Shown here in pieces: positions 26,025 to 36,046 of a stretch of DNA of 64,000 bases. Source of the DNA: Bradyrhizobium sp. WSM471. Its GTDB lineage: Bacteria > Pseudomonadota > Alphaproteobacteria > Rhizobiales > Xanthobacteraceae. Where the stretch lies: positions 5,580,001 through 5,644,000 of the forward strand of contig NZ_CM001442.1 in NCBI RefSeq assembly GCF_000244915.1, read 5' to 3'. The notes beneath the pieces were generated by a model. The model ran no database searches, was not told the origin of the DNA, and saw only the letters and a list, made by a program, of their open reading frames with translations. Every line of letters starts with the position of its first letter. Position 1 is the first letter of the stretch. The position numbers were made by a program, and so were the translations under genes.

Positions 26025-27314
26025 TCAGGAACCGGCTTCCGCCGGCTTCGCCCCGGCCTGCTGGGCCCGGATCACCATGCCGCCGGCAACGCCGACACCG
26101 ATGACGTACATCCAGCCCTCGTGGAAGTCGAACAGATGGGAGTTGAACAGCGAGGTGAAGACGTTCTGGACGACGACCAGGAGGCCGACCCAGTTTGCGA
26201 GCCCGTCGCCGCGAAACAACAGCAGATGCAGGATCCAGATGGCGTAGAGAGCGGCGACCCCGATGATGCCCCATTGCACGGCCACGTTCAGCGTCTGGTT
26301 ATGCGGGTTGCCGATCACCTCGGCGGATGCCTGATACAGAGCATCGCCCGGCGTCGCGGCACGTTCGAACAATCCGCGCGTCGAGCCCGTGCCGTGCCCC
26401 TTGACCGGCGCCTCCGCGAAGAAGCCGAGGGATTTTCGCCAGAATTCGAGCCGCAAGCCGGCCGAGGTCGGCGCTCCTTTCTCGACATAGCGCGTGTAGT
26501 CGCTGGCAAAGCTGTCGGCGGTCTTGCGCAATTGCGGCGAGGCCTGCCAGGCGAGAACCGCGCCCACGAGCAGGGCGGCGGAGATGATCGCGATGCTGCG
26601 CCATCTCAGATGAAGCAACGCAAACACCCCGAACAGGATCGGAATGGTGAGGAGCGCGGTGCGCGATACCACCACGAACACCATGTTGACGAAGAAGGCG
26701 AGCGCAAGCGCCGTGAGCAGCCCGGCGATCCAGTAGCGCTTCTGGCGCAGCAACTGCACGATCGGATAGGCGAGCGCGACCGCGCAGAGCGTGAACTCCT
26801 GGCTCTGGTCGATGTAGTTCTTGACGAAGATGCCGCGCTCGACGCGATCGGATTTGAGTGCAAGATCAGGGTAGAAGGCGACGACCCAGGACATCACCGA
26901 CAGCAGCGCGCAGGACACCAGGAAGGCGACGAACACCCAATGTCCGCGCGGCGAGCGCGCAAAATGATAGAGCAGGACCGGCAGCACCAGCAGCTTGACC
27001 GTCGGATTGACCGCGTAGAACCGCGCGCCCCAGGCCGCGTCCGACCATAGCGTCCCGACCAGCGCGAGCAGGACCAGCGCAATCGGCGCCGCGCAGATCG
27101 GACGCTTGAGCGATTGCAGGAACTCACGGCCGTCGAGGAACGGCACCATGCAGAGCAGCATCAGGACATTGAAGATCGCCGCAAGCGACGTCGACCATGG
27201 CAACGAGGCCGCGGTCAGGATCGCGAACAGATCGACCGTCTCGGACCAGGCCGCCGGACTGCGCAGACGCCGCCACAGCAGCTGGCCGGTCGTCTCCCCG
27301 GCGAGCGTCGTCAC
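26025..27314 (-). CDS. O-antigen ligase/polymerase (Wzy_C/WaaL family)
   Basis: A 429-residue membrane protein with 10-12 helices and one large periplasmic loop, roughly residues 250-330, containing [26 protein letters not shown] and the functional His of the pattern [14 protein letters not shown]. This is the layout of WaaL ligases, which attach finished O-chain to the lipid A core. O-antigen polymerases look alike, but location after hldD-hldE favours the ligase. The GTG start overlaps the hldE stop (GTGA), giving translational coupling. Confidence 0.85.
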   Translation of the reverse strand: MTTLAGETTGQLLWRRLRSPAAWSETVDLFAILTAASLPWSTSLAAIFNVLMLLCMVPFLDGREFLQSLKRPICAAPIALVLLALVGTLWSDAAWGARFYAVNPTVKLLVLPVLLYHFARSPRGHWVFVAFLVSCALLSVMSWVVAFYPDLALKSDRVERGIFVKNYIDQSQEFTLCAVALAYPIVQLLRQKRYWIAGLLTALALAFFVNMVFVVVSRTALLTIPILFGVFALLHLRWRSIAIISAALLVGAVLAWQASPQLRKTADSFASDYTRYVEKGAPTSAGLRLEFWRKSLGFFAEAPVKGHGTGSTRGLFERAATPGDALYQASAEVIGNPHNQTLNVAVQWGIIGVAALYAIWILHLLLFRGDGLANWVGLLVVVQNVFTSLFNSHLFDFHEGWMYVIGVGVAGGMVIRAQQAGAKPAEAGS

Positions 27315-28795
27315 TTGCCCTCTCCCCGCGCGCGATGAACCAGCGCCGTCGTGCTGAAGCCCTGGAGAATGTCGACCAGCACGACCGTCCCGCCCGCGGC
27401 TTCGACGACCTCATGGCCGACCACCTGTTCGCGGGTGTAATCGCCCCCTTTGATCAGCGCGCTCGGCTTGATGCGAGTGATCAGGTCGATCGGCGTATCC
27501 TCATCGAAAATGACGACGAGATCGACGGCTTCGAGCGCCGCCAGCACTTCCGCACGCGCTCGCTCGTCCTGAACGGGGCGGTCGGTACCCTTCAGACGCC
27601 GTACCGAGGCGTCGCTGTTCAGGCCCACGATCAGGCGGTCGCAGGCGGAGCGCGCCGCTGTCAGCACCTTGACGTGGCCGGGATGCAGGATGTCGAAGCA
27701 GCCATTGGTGAAGCCGACGCGCTGGCCTTGCTTCTTCCATTCCGCGAGCTGCGCGTCGAGCGCACCGGGCTCGAGCACGATCTTCTCCTCGGCCGCGAGA
27801 TAGGCATGCGGCAAGATCTTTCGCTTCAGCTCGGCCGCACTCACGCTGGCGGTGCCCTGCTTGCCGACGGCGACGGCGGCCGCGGCACTGGCCATGCGCA
27901 GCGCCGTGTCCCAGTCCGCGCCCGTGGCGAGCGAGACCGCGAGCGCCGCGGCAACGGTGTCGCCGGCGCCGGAGACGTCGCGCACCTTGACCGGAAACGC
28001 CGGAACGTGAACGGCCTCGCCGTTGCGCGGCACCAGTGTCATGCCTTGCTCGCCTTGGGTGACCAGGATCGCTTCGCAATCGGCAAGCCGCATCACGTCC
28101 TCGCTGGCATCGACGATGCTCTGCGGCGTGTCGGCGCGGCTTCGGGTCGCTTCCGAAAATTCCTTGCGATTGGGCGTGAGCAGCGTGGCGCCGCGATAGA
28201 TCGCCCAGTTCAGGCTCTTGGGATCGACGATCACGGGCTTGCCGAGTTTTCGCGCGGCGTCGATGGTGTGGCGGATGACGCGGGCGGTCAGCACGCCCTT
28301 GGCGTAGTCGGACAGCAGCACGATGTCGGCGCGCGCGATCTGCGGCAGGATCGCTTCGATCAGCTTGGTCTCGATCGTATCGGAAGCAGGCTGTGCCTGC
28401 TCCCAATCCGCACGCAGCATGTGCGTGGAAAAATGCTCGGAGACGAAACGGACTTTTCGCGTGGTCGGACGCGAGGGATCGCACACCAGCACGCTTTCGA
28501 TGGCGCCCTGCTCCGCAAGCGTCGAGGCGAGCTGCCTGCCCGCATCGTCCTCGCCGACGAGGCCGACGAAGATGCAGCGCGCGCCAAGCGCGGCGACGTT
28601 GCGCGCGACATTGCCGGCACCGCCGATGTGGATCTCGCTGCGCTGTGCCGCGATGACGGGCGCCGGCGCTTCCGGCGAGATCCGCGACACCTCGCCATAG
28701 ACGAACTCGTCCAGCATGATGTCGCCGATGCACAGCACCGTGCGGCCCGAGATGGCTTGCGCGAGAGCATCGAAATCGAGAATGGGCGTCGGCAT
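27311..28795 (-). CDS. hldE: Bifunctional heptose-7-phosphate kinase / heptose-1-phosphate adenylyltransferase
   Basis: A 494-residue fusion that makes ADP-heptose for the LPS inner core. The N-terminal ribokinase-type domain ends with GAGDT (276-280), and the C-terminal nucleotidyltransferase domain (from about 355) starts [12 protein letters not shown] with the HxGH motif at 371-374. The length is typical of HldE. The start at 28795 is the only one giving the family N-terminus; the open frame to 29293 runs antisense-like through hldD. It follows hldD by 11 bp and overlaps the ligase start. Confidence 0.95.
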   Translation of the reverse strand: MPTPILDFDALAQAISGRTVLCIGDIMLDEFVYGEVSRISPEAPAPVIAAQRSEIHIGGAGNVARNVAALGARCIFVGLVGEDDAGRQLASTLAEQGAIESVLVCDPSRPTTRKVRFVSEHFSTHMLRADWEQAQPASDTIETKLIEAILPQIARADIVLLSDYAKGVLTARVIRHTIDAARKLGKPVIVDPKSLNWAIYRGATLLTPNRKEFSEATRSRADTPQSIVDASEDVMRLADCEAILVTQGEQGMTLVPRNGEAVHVPAFPVKVRDVSGAGDTVAAALAVSLATGADWDTALRMASAAAAVAVGKQGTASVSAAELKRKILPHAYLAAEEKIVLEPGALDAQLAEWKKQGQRVGFTNGCFDILHPGHVKVLTAARSACDRLIVGLNSDASVRRLKGTDRPVQDERARAEVLAALEAVDLVVIFDEDTPIDLITRIKPSALIKGGDYTREQVVGHEVVEAAGGTVVLVDILQGFSTTALVHRARGEGK

Positions 28796-28806
28796 GGTGA
28801 TGGGCC

Positions 28807-29787
28807 TCAGCGGAAGCGGTCGGGCCGGTCGAGATAATCCCCGACATAGGCCTTCACCGCGTCCTCGAGCGTCATGAAGCCGCCATTGTAGCCGGCGCGG
28901 TGGAGGCGATCGACCTCGCTCTGGGTGAAGTACTGGTAGCTGCCGCGGATCTGCTCCGGCATGTCGATGTATTCGATGTTGGGGCTGGCGCCGAGCGTAG
29001 CATAGGCCGCGAGCATCAGGTCCCTGAAGCTGCGCGCCTTGCCGGTGCCGACATTGAACAGCCCGGACACCGACGGCGTCGCCAGCAGCCACATGATCAC
29101 GCGCACGACGTCGTCGACATAGATGAAGTCGCGGCGCTGGTCGCCATCGGCGATGCCTTCGCGATGCGACTTGAACAATTGCACGACGCGGCCCGCTTTG
29201 ACGTCGTCGAAGCGGCGTGCCAGCACGCTCATCATCGAGCCCTTGTGGTATTCGTTGGGGCCGAACACGTTGAAGAATTTCAGCCCGGCCCATTGCGGCG
29301 GCAGCCTCTCGCCGTTCGCTGCGCGCTCGGCGACGGCGAGATCGAACAGGTGCTTGCTCCAGCCGTAGAGATTCATCGGCCGCAGTTTCTTCAGCGCAGC
29401 GACCGAGGAATCGTCGTCAAATCCTGCCTCGCCGTCGCCATAGGTAGCCGCCGAAGAGGCGTAGATCAACGGCACCGCATTCGCCGTGCACCAGTCCAGG
29501 AGGCGCATCGACAGGCGGAAATTGGTCTCGAACACCAGGTCGCCGTCGGTCGCGGTGGTCGCGGAAATCGCCCCGAGATGGATCACGGCATCGAGCTTGC
29601 GGCCCTTCAGCCAGTCCGGCAGCTCAGCCGGCGGCACGATATCCACAAGCTGCCGCTTGGCGAGGTTGCGCCATTTGCCCTCGTTGCCAAGGAAATCGCA
29701 GACCACCACGTCGCTGCGGCCGGCCTCGTTCAGCGCGGCGACGACATTCGATCCGATAAAACCGGCCCCGCCGGTCACCAGCAACAT
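28807..29787 (-). CDS. hldD: ADP-L-glycero-D-manno-heptose 6-epimerase
   Basis: A 326-residue extended SDR enzyme that inverts C6 of ADP-D-glycero-heptose. GGAGFIGSN (6-14) binds NADP, and Ser111/Ser112 and Tyr141-x3-Lys145 form the active site. The phrase [18 protein letters not shown] is characteristic of HldD. It is the first gene of a minus-strand run of six (hldD, hldE, ligase, WbpM-like, glycosyltransferase, reductase). waaF is divergent, 173 bp away. Confidence 0.95.
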   Translation of the reverse strand: MLLVTGGAGFIGSNVVAALNEAGRSDVVVCDFLGNEGKWRNLAKRQLVDIVPPAELPDWLKGRKLDAVIHLGAISATTATDGDLVFETNFRLSMRLLDWCTANAVPLIYASSAATYGDGEAGFDDDSSVAALKKLRPMNLYGWSKHLFDLAVAERAANGERLPPQWAGLKFFNVFGPNEYHKGSMMSVLARRFDDVKAGRVVQLFKSHREGIADGDQRRDFIYVDDVVRVIMWLLATPSVSGLFNVGTGKARSFRDLMLAAYATLGASPNIEYIDMPEQIRGSYQYFTQSEVDRLHRAGYNGGFMTLEDAVKAYVGDYLDRPDRFR

Positions 29788-29960
29788 TCCAACTTCCCTG
29801 CCAGATTCCGCCTGCCCGAAGTTTTGCGGCCCGGTTCTGCCCTAGCGCATGATCCGCCAAAGTGTAAGCGGTTTTGGGATTGCCACTCAGCCGGCTTTAC
29901 CTGCCGGCCCGGAGCGGCTAACCGAACCGCCACATCAGCGCACCCCGGCCTTATCAACGA

Positions 29961-31049
29961 ATGAACCAAGATTCGCAACTTAGTGGCGAGGCAGATCGGG
30001 GCGACACGCGCCCGATCCTGATCGTCCCCTACATGTGGATCGGCGATTTCGTCCGGAATCACACCGTCGTGCGGGTCCTCAATGAGCGCTGGCCGAACCG
30101 GCCGATCGATCTGCTCACGACCTCCCTATGCGCGCCCTTGGTCGATTACATGCCGGGCGTGCGCGAAGCGATCGTCTGGGACCTGCCGCGCGGCCGGCTC
30201 GCCGTGGGCCGCCAGCTCGGCCTGGCGAAGCTCCTGCGCGAGCGGAACTACGGCACCGCCCTGGTGCTGCCCCGGACCTGGAAGGCCGCCATCGCGCCCG
30301 CTTTGGCCGGGATTCCGGAAAGGGTCGGCTTCGTCGGCGAATTCCGGTTCGGCCTGCTCAATCGCTGGCGCTGGGGCGAAAAGAAGCTGCCCCGCTTCAT
30401 CGACAAGAACGCCGCCCTCGCCCAGCCCGATGGCGCCCCGCTGCCGCCGGAATGGCCGGTGCCGCAATTGCGGGTCCCGGCCGAGCAAATCGTCCGCTGG
30501 CGGCAGGCCAATGGCCTAAGCGCAGGCGCTGCCGTAGCGCTCGCCCCCGGCTCGGTCGGCGTCTCAAAGCGCTGGACCTACTATCCCGAGGCCGCCCGCC
30601 TGCTCGCCGAGCGCGGCCTCGAGGTCTGGGTTGTCGGCGGCCCCGGGGAAAAGGGCTTGGCCCAGGAGATCGTCGCGGCCGGCGGCGCCGGGACCGCTGG
30701 CGGCCCTGGGGTGCGGGACCTTACCGGCAATGATCTGCGCAACGGCGTGCTGGCCATGGCCGCGGCCGGCGTCGCAATCTCCAACGATTCCGGCCTGATG
30801 CACATCGCTGCCGCCCTGGGCACACCGACCATGGGCATCTTCGGCCCGACCAGCCCCTATCTCTGGGCCCCCCTCAACGGCCTCGCCGCGACCGTGGTGC
30901 AGGACAAGAGCGTGCTCTCCTGCCAACCCTGCCAGAGCACGACCTGCAGGATGAACGACCACCGCTGCATGCGAGATATCGCGGCGAGCGAGGTGGTTGG
31001 GATTGCGGAGCGGGTGCTGGGTGAGGTGGGGATGCGGGCTTCGACGTGA
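29961..31049 (+). CDS. waaF: LPS heptosyltransferase II (GT9 family)
   Basis: A 362-residue GT-B enzyme that adds heptose from ADP-heptose to the inner core. It opens with PYMWIGDFVRNHTVVRVL and has the GT9 signature at the C-terminal domain: LAPGSVGVSKRWTYY, then SNDSGLMHIAAALGTPTMGIFGPTSP. A cluster of Cys residues (CQPCQ...C...C) stands close to the C-terminus, as in many WaaF proteins. It is divergent from the hldD operon, which makes its donor sugar, and converges on the hicBA pair 10 bp downstream. Confidence 0.92.
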   Translation: MNQDSQLSGEADRGDTRPILIVPYMWIGDFVRNHTVVRVLNERWPNRPIDLLTTSLCAPLVDYMPGVREAIVWDLPRGRLAVGRQLGLAKLLRERNYGTALVLPRTWKAAIAPALAGIPERVGFVGEFRFGLLNRWRWGEKKLPRFIDKNAALAQPDGAPLPPEWPVPQLRVPAEQIVRWRQANGLSAGAAVALAPGSVGVSKRWTYYPEAARLLAERGLEVWVVGGPGEKGLAQEIVAAGGAGTAGGPGVRDLTGNDLRNGVLAMAAAGVAISNDSGLMHIAAALGTPTMGIFGPTSPYLWAPLNGLAATVVQDKSVLSCQPCQSTTCRMNDHRCMRDIAASEVVGIAERVLGEVGMRAST

Positions 31050-31058
31050 GCGTGGAGG

Positions 31059-31253
31059 TCAAAACTGCTTGGGCAGCCCAGCCTGTTTCAGAACTGCGTT
31101 CGCTGTATGCCGAGATTTGATATTGTTATCGACCGTAAAGCGGATACCTGAGACCGGGCTCTCCCAAATGTCGTGGTCGCCGCGCCCACGTCGAACGAAG
31201 AAGCATCCCGCCTTCTCCAGAATTCGTTTCAATTCCGGAGTAAAGCTATTCAT
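31059..31253 (-). CDS. hicA: HicA-type toxin (mRNA interferase)
   Basis: A 64-residue protein with the double-stranded-RNA-binding-like HicA fold. His27 in RRGRGDHDIW is the predicted catalytic residue, and the C-terminal phrase SRHTANAVLKQAGLP is typical of the family. HicA cleaves mRNA when not bound by HicB. The start codon overlaps the stop of the antitoxin gene (ATGA), as expected for coupled toxin-antitoxin translation. Base use is less GC-rich than in the flanking LPS genes. Confidence 0.88.
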   Translation of the reverse strand: MNSFTPELKRILEKAGCFFVRRGRGDHDIWESPVSGIRFTVDNNIKSRHTANAVLKQAGLPKQF

Positions 31254-31531
31254 GCGGCTTCTTTTGCGGAGCCGATCTTTATGCGTTTGGAGAAGCTCGC
31301 AATCACCTCGACGGGGACTTCATACCCTTCAGTGGCGCCTTCATCCTCCAACAAATCGCGAATAAGATCGGGCAACTTCGCATCGAGCTCATCAAGGCTC
31401 GCAGCTTCCGTGACGAGTCCCGGGAGGTCGGAACTCTCGGCAGTCCACACAGACGCTTCGGTATCCCAATTCGCTCGAACGACGATGAGATGGCCCATTT
31501 TCAGCATTCCCTCTGCGGCGATTTCTTTCAT
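31250..31531 (-). CDS. hicB: HicB-type antitoxin (DUF1902 domain)
   Basis: A 93-residue protein from the preferred start. The DUF1902/HicB pattern VRANWDTEASVWTAESSDLPGLVTEAASLDEL is the RNase-H-like fold that neutralises HicA. There is no added C-terminal DNA-binding domain of the usual ribbon-helix-helix length, so autoregulation is uncertain. An ATG at 31531 has GAGG nine bases upstream; a GTG at 31546 and ATGs at 31507 or 31498 are also possible starts. It precedes hicA with a 4-bp overlap. Confidence 0.85.
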   Translation of the reverse strand: MKEIAAEGMLKMGHLIVVRANWDTEASVWTAESSDLPGLVTEAASLDELDAKLPDLIRDLLEDEGATEGYEVPVEVIASFSKRIKIGSAKEAA

Positions 31532-31546
31532 CAAAGCAGCCCTCAC

Positions 31547-31913
31547 TAGTCATGGCAACCGCATAGCAAGCAGAGTGCCAGACAACGCATTAAACCCTAG
31601 TTAGTCTCGCCAAGTTAGGAAAACCCGCCCCGCAACATAACACACTGATTTGATGCGCATTTTCTGTGCGCAACAATGTTGGATTGCTGTCGAGAGGAAA
31701 AGGGCTTCCCGCTCGACGGGGCGTACGCTGACAACGGGGACAGCGAACCTGCGATGATGAACTTTAGACCTGTTTTGCCCGACGAGTCAAATCCATTTCG
31801 TAAAATCAGCAGCCCACTACACCGGCCGCCAAACCATTGATTCCGCTAGCACCGGCTACTGTGCATGGGGTTGTTTTCGCGGTTTTTGTTTTTGATGCCG
31901 CTACGGCAGTGGC
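31547..31913. other. AT-richer gap upstream of hicB, no gene seen
   Basis: These 367 bases are clearly less GC-rich than their surroundings. No ORF is convincing. An imperfect inverted repeat, TTGATGCGCA (31650-31659) and TGCGCAACAA (31666-31675), could be an operator or hairpin. The stretch at about 31740-31900 looks like a decayed intergenic repeat, and I recall similar text in other Bradyrhizobium genomes, but could not check this. Confidence 0.5.
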
Positions 31914-32951
31914 TCAAAGCAGCGGCCGATAGACGTCCCCGATCCGTGACGCCTCCGCATCGAGGCTGAATCGTTCGAGCACCCGTGCCCGCCCGCGCTC
32001 GCCCATCGCGATTGCGATGGCCGCATCCCGCATCAGCGGCTCCAGCGCTGCAGCCAGCGCATCCGCATCACCGGTCGGGATCAGCACGCCAGTCACGCCA
32101 TCCTCGACCACGAGTTCGGCCGCGCCGGCGCGCGCGGCGACCAGCGCGCTGCCGGCCGCCATCGCCTCGATCAAGGTCAGGCCAAAACCTTCGTTGCGTG
32201 AGGTGAAGGCGTAGATCGTCAGCCGCTGATACCAGCGCTGCACGTCTTCGATCGGCAGTTCGCCAGTGATGACGATGCGCGATTGCAGGCCGGCGGCCTC
32301 GATCCGCTTCTTCAGATCGTTTGCAAAAGCGGTTTGCTCGGCTGTGACCTGGCCGACGATGATTGCGGTGAAATCCGGATAGCGCGGCAGCAAGCGGCAC
32401 ATCGCATCGACGAACACATCGGTTCCCTTCTGCGCGCGCACCCGGCCGAAGCAGCCGATCGCGTAGCGGCCCGGCAGTGCGGTTTCAGCGAAGGCAGCAG
32501 TGCGGTCGAGCGGCGGCGCATAGACGGCGGTGTCGACGCCGTGCGGAATCACCGTCGCCTTCACCTTCAGGAACGAGGCCGAAAGATCTGATGTCGCGAT
32601 GATCGCGTCCATGCGCCGGATCAGCCAGCGCGTGATCCAACTATGATGGCGTTGCGCCGCCGAGGTGAAGACGAGCTTGAGCGGCCAGCCGAGCGCGCTC
32701 AACAGCACGCCCGCGATCATCTCGTTGTTGCGGCGCGCGTGCCAGATCACCGGCGCCTTGCGGCGCCACAATCTCAGGAGATCGGCACCGCCCAGGCGCG
32801 CGATCCCCTCCGGCGCGTCGGAGCCGAACCACGCGGCGCGAAACAGCTTTGCCAGCCGCGGCGCCACCATCCGGTTGGTCGCGGTGACCCCGGAATAGCG
32901 CCTGTGCAGATTTGGCACGATCACTTCGAGATCGCCTGGGGAATTCGCCAC
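31914..32951 (-). CDS. LpcC-like GT4 glycosyltransferase (LPS core)
   Basis: A 345-residue GT-B transferase. The N-terminal LEVIVPNLHRRYSGVTATN and the phrase WHARRNNEMIAGVLL match the LpcC-type core mannosyltransferase of rhizobia as I remember it. The GT4 E-x7-E region is TSRNEGFGLTLIEAMAAG. The GTG at 32951 is preferred because GGAG lies six bases upstream and it gives a family-like start; an ATG at 32987 without a ribosome-binding site is the alternative. GDP-mannose from the manC product would be the natural donor. Confidence 0.82.
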   Translation of the reverse strand: MANSPGDLEVIVPNLHRRYSGVTATNRMVAPRLAKLFRAAWFGSDAPEGIARLGGADLLRLWRRKAPVIWHARRNNEMIAGVLLSALGWPLKLVFTSAAQRHHSWITRWLIRRMDAIIATSDLSASFLKVKATVIPHGVDTAVYAPPLDRTAAFAETALPGRYAIGCFGRVRAQKGTDVFVDAMCRLLPRYPDFTAIIVGQVTAEQTAFANDLKKRIEAAGLQSRIVITGELPIEDVQRWYQRLTIYAFTSRNEGFGLTLIEAMAAGSALVAARAGAAELVVEDGVTGVLIPTGDADALAAALEPLMRDAAIAIAMGERGRARVLERFSLDAEASRIGDVYRPLL

Positions 32952-33076
32952 GCCACGCTCCGTTTCGAAAGTCCCTATACGCAACATTAAGCATAGTGAC
33001 CAGTTCAGCCGCGCCGATACCCCCTCTTCACCACGTAAACGTTAGCTTGGAGCGTTGATCGAAGACGGGTGAGATC

Positions 33077-34090
33077 ATGACTGTGCTTGTCACCGGCGGT
33101 GCCGGCTATATCGGAAGCCACACGGTTCTGGCGCTGGCGGAAGCCGGCGAGGACGTCGTCGTGATCGACGATCTCTCCACCGGTTTCTCGGCCTATCTGC
33201 CCGAAGGCGTGCCGCTGTTCATTGGCGATGCCGGCGACGAGAACCTGCTCGAAGGCGTGATCGCCCAGCACAACATCGAGAGCATCATCCATTTCGCGGG
33301 CTCGGTGGTCGTGCCGGATTCGATGCGCGATCCGCTCGGCTATTACCGCAACAATTTCACGACCGCGCGCAACCTGCTCAATGTCGCGGTCAAGCGCGGC
33401 ATCGACCGCTTCATCTTCTCCTCGACCGCGGCGGTCTACGGCGATCCGGACCAGGTGCCGGTGCCCGAGCATGCGCCGACACGGCCGCTGTCGCCCTACG
33501 GTTCGTCGAAGCTGATGACCGAGATCATGCTGCACGACGTCGCCGCCGCCTACGGCATGCAATACGTGACCCTGCGCTATTTCAACGTTGCGGGTGCCGA
33601 TCCGCAGGCCCGCATCGGCCTTGCCACCGTCGGCGCCACGCATTTGCTCAAGATCGCGGTGGAAGCCGCGACCGGCCAGCGCGCCAAGATCGACGTGTTC
33701 GGCACCGACTATCCGACCCAGGATGGCAGCTGCATTCGCGACTTCATCCACGTCACGGACCTGTCGCAGGCGCATCGATCGGCGCTCGCTTATTTGCGCA
33801 ACGGCGGCGCCTCGACGACGCTCAATTGCGGCTATGGCCGCGGCTACTCGGTGCTGGAGACCATCGACGCGGTGCGTCGTGTTTCGGGCCGCAGCTTCGC
33901 CGTGCAATACGCCCCGCGCCGGCCCGGCGACATCATGACCATGGTCGCCGACACCAGCCGCATCCGCGGCCTGCTCGACTGGAAGCCGCAATACGACGAC
34001 CTCGAGACCATCGCCGCCCATGCGCTGGCCTGGGAGGACAAGCTGTTCCGCGAGCGTCACGGCGAGCTCCGCCACGCCGCCTCGGCCTAG
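33077..34090 (+). CDS. galE: UDP-glucose 4-epimerase
   Basis: A 337-residue extended SDR enzyme that interconverts UDP-glucose and UDP-galactose. GGAGYIGSH (7-15) binds NAD, and Ser116 with Tyr141-x3-Lys145 is the catalytic set; RYFNVAGAD and the C-terminal RRPGDI are typical of GalE. It lies 118 bp before the MsbA-like gene on the same strand, so cotranscription is possible. It would provide galactose, or a precursor of galacturonate, for surface glycans. Confidence 0.93.
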   Translation: MTVLVTGGAGYIGSHTVLALAEAGEDVVVIDDLSTGFSAYLPEGVPLFIGDAGDENLLEGVIAQHNIESIIHFAGSVVVPDSMRDPLGYYRNNFTTARNLLNVAVKRGIDRFIFSSTAAVYGDPDQVPVPEHAPTRPLSPYGSSKLMTEIMLHDVAAAYGMQYVTLRYFNVAGADPQARIGLATVGATHLLKIAVEAATGQRAKIDVFGTDYPTQDGSCIRDFIHVTDLSQAHRSALAYLRNGGASTTLNCGYGRGYSVLETIDAVRRVSGRSFAVQYAPRRPGDIMTMVADTSRIRGLLDWKPQYDDLETIAAHALAWEDKLFRERHGELRHAASA

Positions 34091-34208
34091 ATTCCATTCC
34101 AGCGCAAGCCCTTAATTGGGCTTGAAAAGCGCTGGCTTAGCGGGCACAGAGGCCGTTCGATCCCTGACGCGCGGGCAGGCTTATTCCTGTGCCGTCAATG
34201 GACTACGG

Positions 34209-36011
34209 ATGGCTCAGTTTCCAAAGAAAATCACTGACGATCCCTATGCGGCAGCGGTGCTGATTCGCCGCCTGGTCACGGAACAGGGGATTCTCTACTG
34301 GCGGCGCTATCTGGTCGCCTTCGCGCTGATGGCGCTTGCCGCCGGATCGACCGCGGGCGCGACCTACGTGCTCGGCCAGGTCATCAACCAGGCCTATGTC
34401 GACAAGAACATCCCGGGCATCGCGATGTTCTCAGGCATCACGGTGATCCTGCTCTTCATCAAGGGCGTGGCGACGTACGGCCACATGGTGATCCTGACCA
34501 AGATCTCCAACGCCATCCTCGCCACCAACCAGCGCCAGCTGTTCGCCAAGCTGATGCGCGAGAGCGTCGGATTCTTCTCCGAGCGGCATTCGTCCGAATT
34601 TCTGGCGCGGCTGACGGCCGGCGCAAAGTCCATCACCGATGTCCTCAACATGCTGGTCAATGCGGTCGGGCGCGACCTCATGATGCTGCTCGCCATGATC
34701 GGCGTGATGGTGTGGCAGGATCCGGTGATGTCGTTCATCGGCCTCGTCGCGGTGCCGCCGGCGATGCTGGTGCTACGCAAGCTGGTGAAGCGCATCAAGG
34801 GCCTCGCCTACAACCAGTTCACCGGCACCGCCGACATCCTGGAGACGATGCAGGAATCGCTGCAGGGCATCCGCACGGTGAAAGCGTTCACGCTCGAAGA
34901 CACCATGCAGACCCGCATCGACGAGAACATCGCGATCGTCGAGCGCAACGCCAACAAGATGGCCCGCGTCGCCAACCGCTCCAATCCGCTGATGGAAATG
35001 CTCGGCGGCTTCGCGGTCGCCGGCTGCCTGCTTTATGGCGGCTATAGCGTGGTCGCGCTCAACGCCACGCCCGGCGCTTTCTTTTCCTTCATGACCGCCT
35101 TCCTGATGGCGACCGAGCCGGCCAAGCGGCTGGCGCGGCTCAACATCGACCTCAACAGCCAGCTCGTCGGCGCCCGCATGCTGCTCGAAGTCGTCGACAG
35201 CCCTGCGAGCGAGCATTCCGACGACGACAAGCCGGCGCTGAAACTCTCGAATGCCCGTATCGAACTGCGCGACGTCAGCTTCTCCTATCGCAACGGCGAG
35301 ACCGTCCTCAACCGGATGAGCTTTGTTGCCGAGCCCGGCAAGGTCACTGCGCTGGTCGGGCCCTCCGGCGGCGGCAAATCGACCGTGCTGGGGTTGCTGC
35401 TGCGCTTCTACGAGGTGACGCAAGGCGACATCGTGATCGACGGCCAGTCGATCGGCGCCGTCTCGCGAAAATCGCTGCGGGCTCAGACCGCCTATGTCGG
35501 CCAGGACGTCTATCTGTTCCGCGACACGATCCGCAACAACATCGCCTTCGGCCGCGCGGGCGCGACCGAAGAACAAATCATCGATGCTGCGAAAGCAGCC
35601 TGCGCGCATGATTTCATCATGGGCTTCCCCCTCGGCTACGACACGCCCGTCGGCGAGCACGGCACGCAACTGTCCGGCGGCCAGCGCCAACGCATCGCGG
35701 TCGCGCGCGCGCTGATCAAGAACGCGCCGATCATCCTCCTCGACGAAGCCACCGCCGCGCTCGATTCGGAGTCGGAGCGCCAGGTGCAGGAGGCGATCGA
35801 GCATCTCTGCCAGAACCGCACCACCATCGTGATCGCGCATCGCCTGCACACCATCATGCACGCCGATGCGATCCTGGTGGTCGAGGGCGGCGAGATCGTC
35901 GAGCAGGGCCGGCATGACGAGCTGCTCCGCCGCGGCGGGCGCTATGCGTCGTTCTTCCGCCTGCAACATCACGACGCCGGCGCTCTGGCGCCGATCAGCG
36001 CAACCGCATAG
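34209..36011 (+). CDS. MsbA-like ABC exporter (fused permease and ATPase)
   Basis: A 600-residue half-transporter. Six membrane helices occupy about residues 30-330; the nucleotide-binding domain follows with Walker A GPSGGGKST (384-392), signature LSGGQRQR (488-495) and Walker B LLDEA (Asp512, Glu513). The type carries lipid A, glycolipids or drugs out of the cytoplasmic leaflet. The position among LPS genes makes a lipid-linked substrate likely. The start at 34209 gives a normal cytoplasmic N-terminus; the frame to 34116 runs into the galE end. Confidence 0.88.
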   Translation: MAQFPKKITDDPYAAAVLIRRLVTEQGILYWRRYLVAFALMALAAGSTAGATYVLGQVINQAYVDKNIPGIAMFSGITVILLFIKGVATYGHMVILTKISNAILATNQRQLFAKLMRESVGFFSERHSSEFLARLTAGAKSITDVLNMLVNAVGRDLMMLLAMIGVMVWQDPVMSFIGLVAVPPAMLVLRKLVKRIKGLAYNQFTGTADILETMQESLQGIRTVKAFTLEDTMQTRIDENIAIVERNANKMARVANRSNPLMEMLGGFAVAGCLLYGGYSVVALNATPGAFFSFMTAFLMATEPAKRLARLNIDLNSQLVGARMLLEVVDSPASEHSDDDKPALKLSNARIELRDVSFSYRNGETVLNRMSFVAEPGKVTALVGPSGGGKSTVLGLLLRFYEVTQGDIVIDGQSIGAVSRKSLRAQTAYVGQDVYLFRDTIRNNIAFGRAGATEEQIIDAAKAACAHDFIMGFPLGYDTPVGEHGTQLSGGQRQRIAVARALIKNAPIILLDEATAALDSESERQVQEAIEHLCQNRTTIVIAHRLHTIMHADAILVVEGGEIVEQGRHDELLRRGGRYASFFRLQHHDAGALAPISATA

Positions 36012-36046
36012 AGTTCCTTTCACCTCAAGAGCAGCGAGATCGCACC

